This document shows, in pieces, positions 46,870 through 57,989 of a stretch of DNA of 64,000 bases. The translations under genes were made by a program, and so were the position numbers. Under the pieces are notes generated by a model. The model made no database searches, was not told the origin of the DNA, and saw only the letters and a program-made list of their open reading frames with translations. The first letter of the stretch is position 1, and the number at the start of each line of letters is the position of its first letter. The stretch covers positions 1,947,636 through 2,011,635 of the forward strand of contig NW_004450330.1 of NCBI RefSeq assembly GCF_000321225.1, read 5' to 3'. The DNA is from Odobenus rosmarus divergens (Eukaryota; Chordata; Mammalia; Carnivora; Odobenidae).

Positions 46870-47025
46870 ACATAATTGTTCTAGGCCTCAGCTTCCCCAT
46901 CTATAAAATGGGGATATAATAGTCACTTTCTCAGAGTGATTTCAAGATTTCGGTGAATTTATGCTTGTTAACTACTTGGTGCAGTGTCTAGTACACAGTA
47001 AGTGTTCAGTGAAAGGTAGCTACTT
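46870..47025 (+). repeat. MIR SINE remnant
   Basis: 'ctcagcttccccatctataa', 'aatggggatataatagtcac' and 'gtctagtacacagtaagtgt' are sense MIR text. Confidence 0.85.
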
Positions 47026-47822
47026 TTAAAAATTATAATCAGTGGGTAGCACAATCTGACTGAATAAAGCTCTCACTAAACCAATGTGTTCAATTACCAA
47101 ATAACTTCCCAACAATGAAAAAATGAAGAAGACTCACCATCATACTGACTGGAAAGATGACTCAATCTAGCTGATTCTAAATCTAAACTCCTTTTTTAAG
47201 ATGGCTGTCTGGAAATCTGACTTCTTGATTCAGCATAATCTATGTCATTACTAACCAGCATGGGCATTTTATTAGCCTTTGTTTGATATTTAGGCTTTCC
47301 CTCCCTACCACACAATTATTATTATTCTCTATTCATAGATTGCCTTTAGTGGTGGTTTTAAGTCAGGGACATTAAGTGGGATTTTTTTTTTTTTCCCTTT
47401 TACCCATAGTGGGTATAAAGCAGTTAGTGATGAGCATTACCTTTGAAATTCTATTCCCCACTGGGAGACATTTGTGCAAGGCACAGGTAACAAATGGATT
47501 CTAAAAGTCATTACAACAAGCCTTTGAAAACAGCCTTAATTTTGAATCCATGAAACTCAACTGAATCAGGATGGGTTTTCAGAAACACATTTGCTTTACG
47601 AATTTATTCCTTCAACTGTTATCTTGTGCCCTTTCTAATCACTAATGCAGGACACCACTAGTTCTATTAATAAAAATCTCCCAAATAGTTGAGGTAAATC
47701 CAACATTTCACTATTCGGGCACTTGCCCCCTACCCAAATCCTGACACCAGAGGAAAAATGCAGCAGCCTTCCACTATTTCCAATACCCACTCCCAGGAGA
47801 ATACCCTTAAAAAAATGCTTAC
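47026..47822. other. Intronic stretch next to exon 2, no repeat recognised
   Basis: It looks unique. A T run at 47382-47395 is the only simple sequence seen. Confidence 0.45.
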
Positions 47823-47931
47823 TGTGATTTTCCAAGTACATTTGCTATTTGGAGGGTACACTCCAGGGAAACCTTCACTGCCAATAAATCCAGACTCTCC
47901 AGTAAGAATGCCGCCACATGTGAAAACAGGT
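47823..47931 (-). CDS. PCOLCE2: PCOLCE2 exon 2, N-terminal part of first CUB domain
   Basis: This short 109-bp exon is bounded by acceptor TTTTACCAG and donor GTAAGC on the minus strand. Its first base completes Arg28, split with exon 1. It then encodes residues 29-64, from PVFTCGG to KCTWKIT, with the first CUB disulfide pair at Cys33 and Cys59. It joins exon 3 in phase 0. It was found by looking for the part of CUB1 missing between the signal peptide and VPEGK, and it fits without any gap. The exon has no in-frame ATG and is only 36 codons long, so start-to-stop ORF searches miss it. It sits about 1.0 kb from exon 1 and about 42.2 kb from exon 3. Confidence 0.96.
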
Positions 47932-48948
47932 CTGGTAAAATAAAAGAAGGAAACTTAATTTGAAACTGGATCTAACAATCTAATGTCAAATTCAGAAAGG
48001 TTGTAGCTTCTTAATATGGATAAAGTTAATATTGATTAATAAATGTTTGCACCATATAAGGGATGTGAAATACTTGCTAGCTCTTAGAATAATTACAGTC
48101 CAATAAAACATTCAGTCCAGTTGCCATCTATCTCTATCCTAATGCCACATCTATTTATCCATCCATCCATAAGCAATCAAATGCTCCACGTAGTAGAAAG
48201 AGCTTATAGGAAAATGGTAAATGGAAAATTTAACTGGGGAGTGGAGGTGAGTGAGAGAAGGTGAGAGCTAGGCGAGGCACATGGTTTTAAAGACAAACAA
48301 GCAACTGATTAATACAAGAAAGTTTTCATTTCCTAGATGTAGAGAGATGCCTACTTCTCCTCCCCGTTTCTGAAAGTCATTGACCATGGGCAGGGCCTCC
48401 CATTTATAAAGGGAGGTTGCTGGTGATGGAGGTGGAAGAGGAGATGCCAAAGGTGGCCACGGGGCGGGTCCCCCAGCCCAGGTCCTGGGCGGTCTGGCAG
48501 CTCTGGCGGAGGCTGGCGAAGAGTTAACTTTCTGGGAGCGGCTCGCCGCCCGCCGCGCGACTCGGGTTTTCCCCTAGGCTTTCCGTCTCTGGGCCAAGCG
48601 TCCCGGCGGGGGAAAACAACTAATAAGCAAAGTGCACAGATTTGGGCCCTCGTGCCTCCCTCCGCCCGCAGAAGCACTGGGGGGGAGGAGGCGCCGGTCA
48701 GATTCAGCCCCCGCCACGTGGTGGTGCGGCCAGCGGCGGGGGGCCTCGGGCAGGCCGGGCTGGGGGCGCGCGGCCGAGCGCTGGGGCAGCCCGCGCCGGG
48801 GCAGAGGACGCGGGAGCCCGGGTGAGCGCGGGGTGGCGCGCTGCGTCCCCGGGCGCCCCGACGCGGCTGGAGTAAAACCGCGGGCGAGGCTGCAGGAGAG
48901 CGGGAGGGAGGCGGGGAGAGAGGGAGCCCGGGCGGGGGGTCGCGTTAC
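47932..48948 (-). other. PCOLCE2: PCOLCE2 intron 1
   Basis: This short first intron runs from donor GTAACG (after exon 1) to acceptor TTTTACCAG. The half next to exon 1 is CpG-island sequence and the distal half is AT-rich. A small ATCC simple repeat lies near 48154-48170. I see no transposable element in it. Confidence 0.9.
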
Positions 48949-49031
48949 CTCTCCGGGGGCTGCTGCCGCGAGAGCTGCGCGGCCGCGGCCAGCAGCAGGC
49001 AGAGCGCGGCCCAGGCGCCCGCGCCCCTCAT
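48949..49031 (-). CDS. PCOLCE2: PCOLCE2 exon 1 coding part, signal peptide
   Basis: On the minus strand the ATG at 49031-49029 starts MRGAGAWAALCLLLAAAAQL, then SRQQPPE and two bases of an arginine codon before donor GTAACG. The segment is 83 bp, or 27 codons plus 2 bases. The leucine- and alanine-rich run at residues 6-20 is a classic cleavable signal peptide, in keeping with a secreted extracellular-matrix protein. The phase fits exon 2 exactly (AG|A). The known PCOLCE2 protein starts with a very similar MRGA...W.LCLLLAAA sequence, which supports this start. The exon lies inside a CpG-rich region. Long open frames on both strands across 48.5-49.3 kb reflect GC-rich sequence and are not separate genes. 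Confidence 0.95.
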
Positions 49032-49280
49032 GGCCGGTGTAGACGCACGCGGCTCGCTCCCACCCCGGCGCGCCCGCCGGTACACACACCGGGTCGCACC
49101 CCCCCAAGCTCACCCTCCGGCACACACTGGCAGAAACACTGGCTCGCACGCCGCACACGCCCCGGCTCGCTTCCCCGCCCTCTCTCTCTCTCTGTCACAC
49201 ACGCACGCACGCACGCAGCCGCGGGGCAGCCCAGGTATCCGGGTGTGCGCGACAGGCGGGTGGGGGCGCTTTTTAAAGGC
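49032..49280 (-). promoter_or_regulatory. PCOLCE2: PCOLCE2 5' UTR and core promoter region
   Basis: This is the sequence just upstream of the PCOLCE2 ATG. On the minus strand a TATA-like TTTAAAAAG lies at 49277-49269. If used, it would place transcription start near 49240 and give a 5' UTR of roughly 210 bases. Farther upstream (higher coordinates) are GC-box-like GGGGGCGG at 49382-49389 and GGGGCGGGCGGGCG at 49418-49431. A CT/CA/GCAC simple-sequence tract (about 49180-49218) falls within the predicted 5' UTR. The start site is inferred from motif spacing only; the CpG-island setting also allows dispersed starts. Confidence 0.6.
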
Positions 49281-49520
49281 GATTACGGTGCTGGCTGACT
49301 TGACGCTTAATTTCCCCAGAGGAGTTACTCTGGCAGCCACAGGCGACTGCTGAATATCCCGTTTGTTCTCCGGCGGCGGGAGGGGGCGGCTCCGAGCCCA
49401 GAGCCACCTCCCCTCCTGGGGCGGGCGGGCGTGTCCTCCCTGGCGCTCCGGGACCCACAGCCCCTGTCACATCCCGCCCGCGGGGCCTGTGGGGAGAAGA
49501 GGAGGGGAGCCCCTGCCGAG

Positions 49521-50565
49521 TGGTACCCAAGCCGGACCTGACTTCGGGATCCACAGACGATTCACAGAGAGGAAGTCTGGCTTGCTTTGGGGAGTGTTTT
49601 TCCTTCGTTGCTTTAAAACAAAACAAAACAAAACAAGACGTGTTAGCGCTTGGTGGTTGCTGGACACCTGGGGTTCCCTCTTTATTTTTGTCGCCTTCAA
49701 ACACAGATCTAAGGCAAGAAAAGGGGAAAGCAGAAGGGTGTTGTATTTTAACTCCTGCTCTTATCTTTTTACTTATACACACTCCCTCAATAGATTCTTC
49801 TCTGTTTTTACTGGTGTATGAGAATAGGGAGACAGTTTTCTGTGCAGGGATTTAAAATCGTATTTTCAGACAAGCGATTTGTGAGTGCATTGTCATTAAC
49901 TATGTCAGGTAATGAAGACAGAACCCAAATCATCAGATCTCATCATGTTCTGTTCTGAAAATGGTGTTTCTTTGCTGGCATCTCTCTGTTCTTAAAAGAT
50001 CTTTTCCAACAATTTCTTTCTGTAACATTGATGAGTTAAGATTCACAGAAAATTTGTTTTTCTAAGAAGAACAATTCCAGCCTTGTGGAACCAAGGCTTT
50101 CCTTTATTTAATTAGAGAAAAATAATTTTAATCCTCTTATTTTGTTAAGTGCTTTCCAATAACTAGGGGTTAATAAAAGAAAAACAAGAACAGAATGGAT
50201 TCATTGAGATATTCAACAACCACACCACCGCAAAAGGGATATAGCTGAATCTAGATGCCTCATCTGTGCTGTTCCCTCTAAATTAGTTTCACCTTTCTAG
50301 CCAAAACAACAACAGCAACAAAAACACACCACACCAAAAAAAAAACAACATTAAAATAGTTCTTGTCAAGATTTCATTTCTAATAATGAGCTTACAATGT
50401 TAAGAATGTAAACACTCCCAGCAAGAAAATAAGTAAAAACTAGCTACAGGGAATAATCTGTCTTTTAATAGTGGGGGAACCCAGGAGCCAATAGTAGGAA
50501 TCAGAATTTCCCTGTGGGGTTTAGATTATCTTGCTACTTTTGAAAAAATGAAGGAAAAAAAAGAC
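49521..50565. other. PCOLCE2 5' flank, no element recognised
   Basis: Beyond the CpG island the sequence becomes AT-rich. A short AAAAC repeat lies at about 49617-49636. Short open frames here have no recognisable domain. Confidence 0.45.
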
Positions 50566-50579
50566 CAAGAACTACAACT

Positions 50580-51138
50580 TTTTTTAAATTATGTTATGTT
50601 ACTCACCATACATTACATCATTAGTTTTTGATGTAGTGTTCCATGATTCATTGTTTGCGTATAACACCCAGCGCTCCGTGCAGAACGTGCCCTCTTTAAT
50701 ACCCATCACCAGGCTAACCTATCCTCCCACCCTCCTCCCCTCTAGAACACTCAGTTTGTTTTTCAGAGTCCATAGTCTCTCATGGTTCATCTCCCCCTCT
50801 GATTCCCCCCCTTCATTCTTCCCCTCCTGCTATCTTCTTCTTCTTCTTTTTTTAACATATAATGTATTATTTGCTTCAGAGGTACAGATCTGTGATTCAA
50901 CAGTCTTGCACACTTCACAGCGCTCACCATAGCACATACCCTCCCCAGTGTCTATCACCCAGCCACCCCATCCCTCCCACCCCCACCACTCCAGCAACCC
51001 TCAGTTTGTTTCCTGAGATTAAGAATTCCTCGTATCAGTGAGGTCATATGATACATGTCTTTCTCTGATTGACTTATTTCGCTTAGCATGTTACCCTCCA
51101 GTTCCACCCATGTCTTGCAAATGGCAAGATTTCATTCT
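50580..51138 (-). mobile_element. L1 3' fragment with internal duplication of the 3' end
   Basis: Carnivore L1 3' UTR text appears twice in tandem: 'ttatgttatgttactcacca'... 'acaccca gcgctccgtg' from 50585, then 'acatataatgtattatttgc'... 'gcacacttcacagcgctcac' from 50850. The second copy continues to 'catgtcttgcaaatggcaag'. AAGAACTACAA flanks the whole at 50568-50578 and 51140-51150, suggesting one insertion event or a later duplication inside it. Confidence 0.85.
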
Positions 51139-51150
51139 TAAGAACTACAA

Positions 51151-53213
51151 TTTTAAAAAAAAGTTCTCTAAAGGCACCACACCCTGTATGACATTAAAAA
51201 AAAAAAGAAAGGATTACAGAATTTGGCAAACTACATTATATCCTGAAACCTACACCCTCAACCCAATAAAAATTGCTTTAAAACAGCAAAAAGGAAAATA
51301 AATGATTGTTTATTTTGCACACATTTCAAGAATATGCTATCCAACAGCATAAGTGTTTTAGATGATATTTTGTTAAAAAGTCAAAGTTTTAAATCGTAAT
51401 GTGAAAATATTGCTCAATTCACTTTCTGGTAATGATTTGAAGTCATCATAGCCAGAAAATACTTCATCCCTAGGACTAAGCTAAGTTTTAAAATTTAAAA
51501 TTCATAAACAAAGTATTAAACATGTCTCAGTACATAGAAAACTTTGAACATAAATATGCAACAGTATTTTCTTAATTTATAGAATGAAGACTGTGTTCAT
51601 ATCCTCACTAAAAAGAGTCAGGGTTCCAACACTGATGGTTCTGTTGTTGTTGAGACACATAGGAAGACATTGATGTTACCATATGATATAAAAAGTTTAC
51701 TAAAACCCATATTATTTGCTCTTAGAAAAACATATTTGACTTGGAACTATAGTTCTGACCAAAACTGTAAACCTTAAATGTCCTGAGAAGCTTAATGTGT
51801 TAAAATAGAGACAGACCCAAGTGGAGTTTGAAGGTGTGTGTAAAGTCCATTTCTGTGAGACCAATTTCTGGACTTTAGTGATGCAGAATTGGCATAATGG
51901 GCAGGGAGCCAAAGAACTAGCCAAAGGCCTAGTAAAGGGCAGGGGTAGAGAGGACGAAAGCCCAGTGGTAGATTCTAGAAAGAAAAGCAGAGTGGTAGGT
52001 GAAGTGATCCTTATTATCCAAGGTATATATTACCCAATCTCTGCAGTTAAGTAGGTTGCACAGAGAATCTAAGTCATGGAAATATGGAAATGTTCACCAA
52101 TGAGCCGACCACTTACAAAATTAGTCCCCACTCAAACATTCCTTACTGCACAGTATTAGCATCTAGCTAGGCCTAATATGTCAACATCTTTGTTGGTTAG
52201 TCTCTGGTCAATTCATCAACCTTGTAAACATTTGAAAATGCAATGTAAATACAATGCACTTTCCATCCATAGTGCAGTATTGATCTTGTAAAGGATCCAG
52301 AATTTATAAAATGAATGCAAGTGACGTTGAAAGAAGTGGGAGGATGATGGGCTTTTTTGGACAAATGAGGACCTGGATGAATTACTCCAATGAACAACTG
52401 AAGGAAAAAGCTGGAGAAGATTGCTGACCAAAAGTCCCTTCAAAAAAGAATGATTTTTAATGCCAAACTATTAAAAGGGAGCCCATGAGAAAAGTGAAGA
52501 AACCCTATAATAATTTTTCAAAAAGTAATTTGCTATGTTATAATGCTGTGAAAGTCAAGAGTGAAGGAAAGGATGTATTGTATTTTGCTAGAATGCATTT
52601 TTGCATTTTTGCAGGGAAAATTATGGTCAAAAAATCTACATTTGATTCATTATTTGTTCATTATGAGAATTGGCACATAGTTGCAAATGTAAATGAAATT
52701 TTATTAAATACAAAATTAATTTTTGAATTTCCAGTTCCATTTTTGAAGATAAAATCCTGAACATTTTTTCGATATCTACTATGAAAATTTGGAGCCTGTG
52801 TTGAGTAAATTTTAAGTGACCTTTTCCAGTACAATTAATCTCAGATATGGACAATCTCCAATTAACTTGAAAGGTGCCTGAGCAACAATCCAGGGCAGTG
52901 CATCAGAGTGAAGGGGCAGAGGATGGGACAGGAGATAATGAGGGGCTGGACTCTATCCTTGGATCACTCCCATAGTTCTCTGACGCAGGACCATATCCGG
53001 AACTTGGTGTGGTCTGTGCTTCCTTGAAAGTGACACTAATCCAGCTGCACCACATGGGGTTCTAGATTTATAAGTGCTACAAATGTGTAAAAGGAATGAA
53101 AAGTATCTGGAAAACAATTAGTGTGGAAATTCTTTTATGCAGCCCTAGTGACAATACAGTGTTCGTGATATTTCCATAACATCTGTAGTTTGCAAAACCA
53201 TCAAACTGGAATT
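51151..53213. other. 5' flank, repeat-poor stretch
   Basis: About 2 kb of AT-rich sequence in which I recognise no transposable element, exon or RNA gene. Confidence 0.4.
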
Positions 53214-53228
53214 TCCCCTACTTTCTTT

Positions 53229-53414
53229 TTAAAAAAATTTTTTTAAAGATTTTTTGTATTTATTTGACAGAGAGAGAGAGAGAGAGCACAAGCAGGGGGA
53301 GCAGCAGGCCCCCCACCCAGCAGGGAGCCTGACATGGGGCTACCTCCCAGGACCCCGGGGTCACGACCTGAGCCAAAGGCAGATGCTTAACTGACTGAGT
53401 CACCCAGGCAGCCC
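53229..53414 (-). mobile_element. tRNA-derived carnivore SINE with perfect target-site duplication
   Basis: Inverted SINE with a GA microsatellite near 53269-53286. TCCCCTACTTTCTTT flanks it at 53214-53228 and 53415-53429 without mismatch. Confidence 0.97.
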
Positions 53415-53689
53415 TCCCCTACTTTCTTTAACTAGGAAAATATAGTATTGTAGAGTTATGATATTAATACTTTAGTGATAGAAGTGCCTCTTCTGAATTC
53501 AGCCTTTTGGATGCTGTCAACTTTTAGGAACTTCCCATAATCTTTGAATTCTTGTGCACAGACTCATTAGTAAATATTCTCATGAACAAGGCTTTTTAGA
53601 ATCAAATGTTAGTTCAATTTTTTTTTTATGTTTGTAAACATGCATTAGGAAGTACACCTCCTCCACTTCCTCCCAAGAATAAAACATTG

Positions 53690-54180
53690 GAAGGGAATTG
53701 TGCTGGTTAGTCTTTTTAGCCACAAACAACTGAGTCCATTCTGACTAGTACAGGCCATACAAGGGATCCATTTTAAAATGGAAGGTAGTTCGCATAACCA
53801 TTAAGAGCACTGAAGAAACTATGTCAAGGCTAATGGCCAAAGCCTGGCTTCCAAAATGGCCCAGTGAGGAATCGGTTGCCATTGCTGCTACCAAGACTAA
53901 GCAATAATGGAGGTATCCCAACTTACTGCGCTTGTGATGGCTATAAGCACATCAGATGCATTTCTGCCCCGGGAAACTAAACTTCTACCCCAAAGGCCAG
54001 ATAGCTCTGTGCCACGTACAGAAGAAAAGCTCATCACAGACCCTCCTTCCTGATGTTAATCCCTTAAATCCAAAGTCTCATGCAAGCGTATATGATTGGT
54101 GATGTCTATGTCACACAAGTGTGTTTCAGCTGCAAGAGAGGCTAGGAATTCAACTTTTTGTGGGAGAAAGGGCCATATAC
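53690..54180. repeat. Possible old repeat, family not assigned
   Basis: 'agccacaaacaactgagtcc', 'ttctgactagtacaggccat' and 'gatggctataagcacatcag' have the look of a decayed mammalian transposon, but I cannot align it to a known family. Confidence 0.3.
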
Positions 54181-54477
54181 TGTAGAAATTTCCCCCAGTA
54201 TTAAAAGACTACTCAAAAAATAATGGGCAGGCACAAATATGATTAATGCCCATGACAGGGATCCACAAAGTTCAATCAGCCTATCTCCTTGCATGCCCTT
54301 GCTGCGGAAAACAGCCCCAAGGGGGTCTTTATAAGTGTGCTAAAGCAATGTAATGTATGTTGAATGAAACCACCTCTACTCGCCTGCCCATACTGGACAA
54401 AGGAATCAGCTGCTCTTTGTTGGTTTGGAATGAGACTTTATCCAAAGGAGCCATTTCATAATGAATCATCTTTATTA

Positions 54478-54695
54478 TCCCTAACTTTTACTGAGTACTT
54501 ATTATATACCAGAAACTGTGATAAGTGCTTCCTAATAAGGCTTCATTTAATTTTCTCAATAACCCTATGAGGTGAGAATGATTATCACCATTTTACAGGT
54601 GAAGATTCCGAGATATATAGAGGTTAACCACTAATCCATTGTGTAAATGAAATACCAGGATTTGAACCTAGTCTGCCTAGAAAGCTCACGTTTTT
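54478..54695 (-). repeat. MIR SINE remnant
   Basis: Near-complete antisense MIR: 'ttttactgagtacttattat', 'ctcaataaccctatgaggtg', 'accattttacaggtgaagat' and 'aggatttgaacctagtctgc'. Confidence 0.88.
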
Positions 54696-54699
54696 AATA

Positions 54700-55740
54700 G
54701 TACTGCCTGCCAATCCATCCGAGCCTCTCTCGGGACCCATGAATACTTCCGTGCACATGGAGACATTGGGTGTTGCAGACTTAGGCTGTTTATCCACCCA
54801 GGATCACTAATTTCATTCATTGCTCCTCCAGACCCTGGATGGAACATATGAGCAAGGACTGTTCAGTCAGAGGGGGCTCTCCCAGGACTTTCCTACTGGA
54901 CATATTGGGGAAAAGGTTCTTCTGCTCCCCCTTTGGTTTTTCCTTTGGAAGCAGTGTGTAAGCTAATAATTTCCTAGGGAAAGAGGAGCAAGCCTGAGGT
55001 GAATGCCTCAGAGCAACAGGCCACCCACCTTCCACATGGAGATGGACCTTTAAGAATTTGAAAAAGACTCTTTTGAGAACCCAGGATTCTAACACGTAAT
55101 ATCAAGACTTGGGCACGAAAAAAGATATAAAGACAAGTTTTAATAAAAAAAAAAACGAATTTGATCCTAAAAAGTCTTCAATGTGTGTAGGTCATCAGCG
55201 ATAATAAGGACCATGAAGTAAGGAGTATAATTAACAACACCAAACCAAACCAAAACACCTCAGAATCATTTTGTTATGTTGGCCTTTGGGGGTGAACCTT
55301 TGCCTATAAGAATGATTCGTGTTAACTGTAGGTAAGAAATATCTTTTTATTTGTTAGGTATACTTCCCATATTTAAATAACCTTATCCAATATATTGATC
55401 CAGATAGCCATTGGGGTGCTTTCATAGCTAACTCATCTGGCTATCTCACCAGGACTGAATATTTCTATAATGATTAGTCATACCAAGCTGGCAACTGTCT
55501 ATAAGAAGACAATGCAATAGGGCCACTTGGGGAAGTGCTGGGACACCAAAGATGAAAAGACTACCACCAAAACTGCCTGCTAACAAAGAGCCAGAAGTCT
55601 GGAACAAAAAATGCCCAAGTGCCTGGGGTCCCTGTGCCTTCCTCAGGGATTCTCAAAGCTCAAAGAAGAGTTTGGCATTAGCCCCTGAACCCTAACCACA
55701 CCAAGGAATGGAAACTGAAGCGCTCTCTCTCTCAAGCTGT
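54700..55740. other. 5' flank, no feature recognised
   Basis: No repeat family is recognised apart from an A run at 55145-55156. An open frame on the minus strand (54817-55095) has no known motif. Confidence 0.4.
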
Positions 55741-55749
55741 GTGTTTCCA

Positions 55750-56000
55750 TTTTTGATCACCATCTCCTCTTTTTTTTTTAAAGTAAAAATTTCCCTTAGT
55801 AGAAAGGAAATACATGCTCATTAAATAAAATCTAGAAAATGTAAAAAATAAAATGTAAAAAAAAAAGTAAAAAAGAAAAAAATACCATTGACTTTGCCAC
55901 CCAAAGACAACACTAGCGCCATTTTGGTTCTCCTTCCTTTCCAATGTGTCTCTTCTACAGTAAAATTATATCTAGGGATTTGAAGAGTATGCTTTAATTC
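55750..56000 (-). repeat. Probable old L1M 3' remnant
   Basis: A-rich text 'gaaaatgtaaaaaataaaat' leads to 'ttgccacccaaagacaacac' and 'ggttctccttcctttccaat', in the style of an antisense L1M 3' end. The similarity is weak. Confidence 0.4.
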
Positions 56001-56039
56001 CATGTCCGTCTTTGCTTTTGGAAAAGTCACCAATAAAGA

Positions 56040-56570
56040 CGATCAATGATAATGATTTTATAATGTCAACATTGCTGCAATCACAGCTGACTTAGGAATG
56101 ACTTCCTGAGAGGAGAGCGAATCTTTTTCCTTCTAAAGTCCACTCACAAGTAGCTTCTTGTTTACTCATTGCCCCTCTTAACTGCTGTTTAGAGAAACCA
56201 ATTCTAATTGCAGGCAGAGCTGATAAGTTTATCTCAATTCAAATATCCCTTGTTTGTTCCTCAAGGAATAGATTCACATTTATTGCTCATTAAACACCGG
56301 GAATAAAAGAGTCTGTATTTCCAGTTTAAGCCTGGTTTATTATGAGTTGCAAGATTGCTTAACGGTTATTGCTTTTGAAAAACAAGACAGCTACCTAAAA
56401 GACATTATCCAAATAAATATTATATGCAAACAAAAGCACTAGAACTATGAGACTGAGCCATTAAGAGATTGTTCAGAGTTCTGAGCTTAAAAGAAAGCCA
56501 ACTGCAAAATTCACAAAGGCATACCTTTGCAGTTGGTTTACTTTTAAGAATTCTCTAAAGAATTTAAGAA
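56040..56570. other. Repeat-free block, candidate regulatory element
   Basis: This is unique-looking sequence about 7 kb upstream of the PCOLCE2 start. It has no transposon text and ends with an 11-bp perfect inverted repeat. Enhancer function is only a guess from the absence of repeats. Confidence 0.3.
56498..56536. repeat. Perfect inverted repeat (11-bp arms)
   Basis: CCAACTGCAAA at 56498-56508 is the exact reverse complement of TTTGCAGTTGG at 56526-56536, with a 17-base loop. It could form a hairpin or be a paired binding site. It may also be chance. Confidence 0.7.
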
Positions 56571-56731
56571 ACAAGGATTGAAGAACTAAAATTAAATTAA
56601 ATTAAAATTTAAGAACTTCTGTAAAAGATAAATATAATTTTAAAATATATAGATAAAATTATATAAACAATAATATAATAAAGCATTTATGTATGTATTT
56701 ATACACTTTTTACAGATATAATTTATTTACA

Positions 56732-56833
56732 TTATAAATTATGTGTATAATTTATATATATATTAAATGATGGCTATTTATGTTATAAATTATGTGTATA
56801 ATTTATATATATATAAAAAATGATGGCTATGAA
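56732..56833. repeat. Tandem 51-bp duplication in an AT-rich stretch
   Basis: 'ttataaattatgtgtataat' followed by 'ttatatatatat' and 'aaatgatggctat' occurs twice with a period of 51 bp (56732 and 56783). The surrounding 56600-56820 is extremely AT-rich. Confidence 0.9.
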
Positions 56834-57544
56834 CAGAGTCCTAAATCCATGGTATTAATAAAACTAGTTTCAAGTATAAGCCCTGAATCCTTTCCCCTTA
56901 GAATTCTAAAAACATTTTATAGTCCTATAAGTGCTTTTGAAATAACCCCGACAAAATCAGGCTTCCTAAAAAACAAATAGGACTCCAAACACACATTTTT
57001 CCATTAAGATAATTGCAAAAGAATACATACGTGGAGAAACATCACTCTCAGTAAATTCTCAATAAAGCCAAAATGCTTGAACATCAACATACATTTATTG
57101 TGGGTATTAAATGGTTATTAATTTTAAAAATTAACATGAGACTTGTTTGATGGCATTTAATAGGATTACATCCCTTGATGGAGTCCAGAGCCTTTTCTGA
57201 GGGACACTGCAATTGCTGCTTCTTAACTGAGGGATATTTGCCAGACACTAATGACAGGAGTGTCCTGGCCCACTGGGTAGGACTAATTGTGCAAATGGGA
57301 AGTTGTAGTGAGAGAAGCACAGCCTGGAGCTGGCGGTTGTCTCTGTTTCCTCAATTGCTAATGTTTCCACTGGCAGCATCTAGAGATTTTTGTTTGTTTC
57401 ATTTTCCTTTTACCTTTGTGGAATGTTTAGGTATTATTTGTATATATTGAGAAATCTGAGGAAAATAATGGGTATATAAATATGTGTCAGATACGTATTA
57501 TTTCCTGCATGTTACCATTTATGTATACGTAGATGTGGATGCAG

Positions 57545-57590
57545 GTGTGAGGCATATGTATATGTGTGTGTGTGTATATACACGTGTCTT
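57545..57590. repeat. TG/TA microsatellite
   Basis: A short run of TG dinucleotides flanked by TA repeats. Confidence 0.8.
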
Positions 57591-57989
57591 CCACAGTCAG
57601 TGGTGGAGAGACACTAACATATTTGCAACCTGTGAAGTTCCTTTTTCTAAATTCTAAACTGACCATCCTCTTCTGCCTAGTCTACTAGTTTTTCCTTCTG
57701 ATGCTACAGCTTTTTTTTTTTTTTTACCCTTTACTAAAGCTTCATTAGGTTTTAATCTCAGCCAATCCAAAATCTTTCTCCTCTCCCTGCCTGCCCCCTG
57801 CCCTCCCTCTCTAGCTTCCTTCCTTTCTCAAGTTACCCAGAGCCTGCTTTACGCACAGGGCTTTACGCCCAGGGCTGCACTAGGCAGGCCCTGGCGTCGA
57901 ACAGACCTGGTTCACATCTTCACAGCCAACAATGCTCTTTTAACATTATTTCTTCAATTAACTTCATTCCTTTTGTATTGTGTTGGTCC

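Larger units (their letters stand above)
5626..47822 (-). other. PCOLCE2: PCOLCE2 intron 2 (about 42.2 kb)
   Basis: This long intron splits CUB1 between KCTWKIT and VPEGK in phase 0, with donor GTAAGC and acceptor CTCTCCAG. It holds most of the repeats in the window, including a near full-length L1, old HAL1/L1M pieces and ten young SINEs. I found no other coding exon in it. Its length as given counts a 295-N gap, whose true size is unknown. Confidence 0.9.
48440..49520. promoter_or_regulatory. PCOLCE2: CpG island spanning PCOLCE2 exon 1
   Basis: Sequence from about 48.44 to 49.52 kb is strikingly GC-rich and dense in CG dinucleotides, in contrast to the AT-rich flanks. It covers the start of intron 1, exon 1, the 5' UTR and the proximal promoter. 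An E-box palindrome CACGTG lies at 48715-48720 in intron 1. This is the usual setting for a broadly active or methylation-controlled promoter. Borders are by eye. Confidence 0.85.

Noticed and set aside
48574..49353. Long overlapping open frames on both strands around the CpG island
   Set aside because: They are explained by GC-rich, stop-poor sequence. Only the 83-bp signal-peptide segment joins the PCOLCE2 exons; the others show low-complexity Arg/Pro/Gly/Ala content and no domain.
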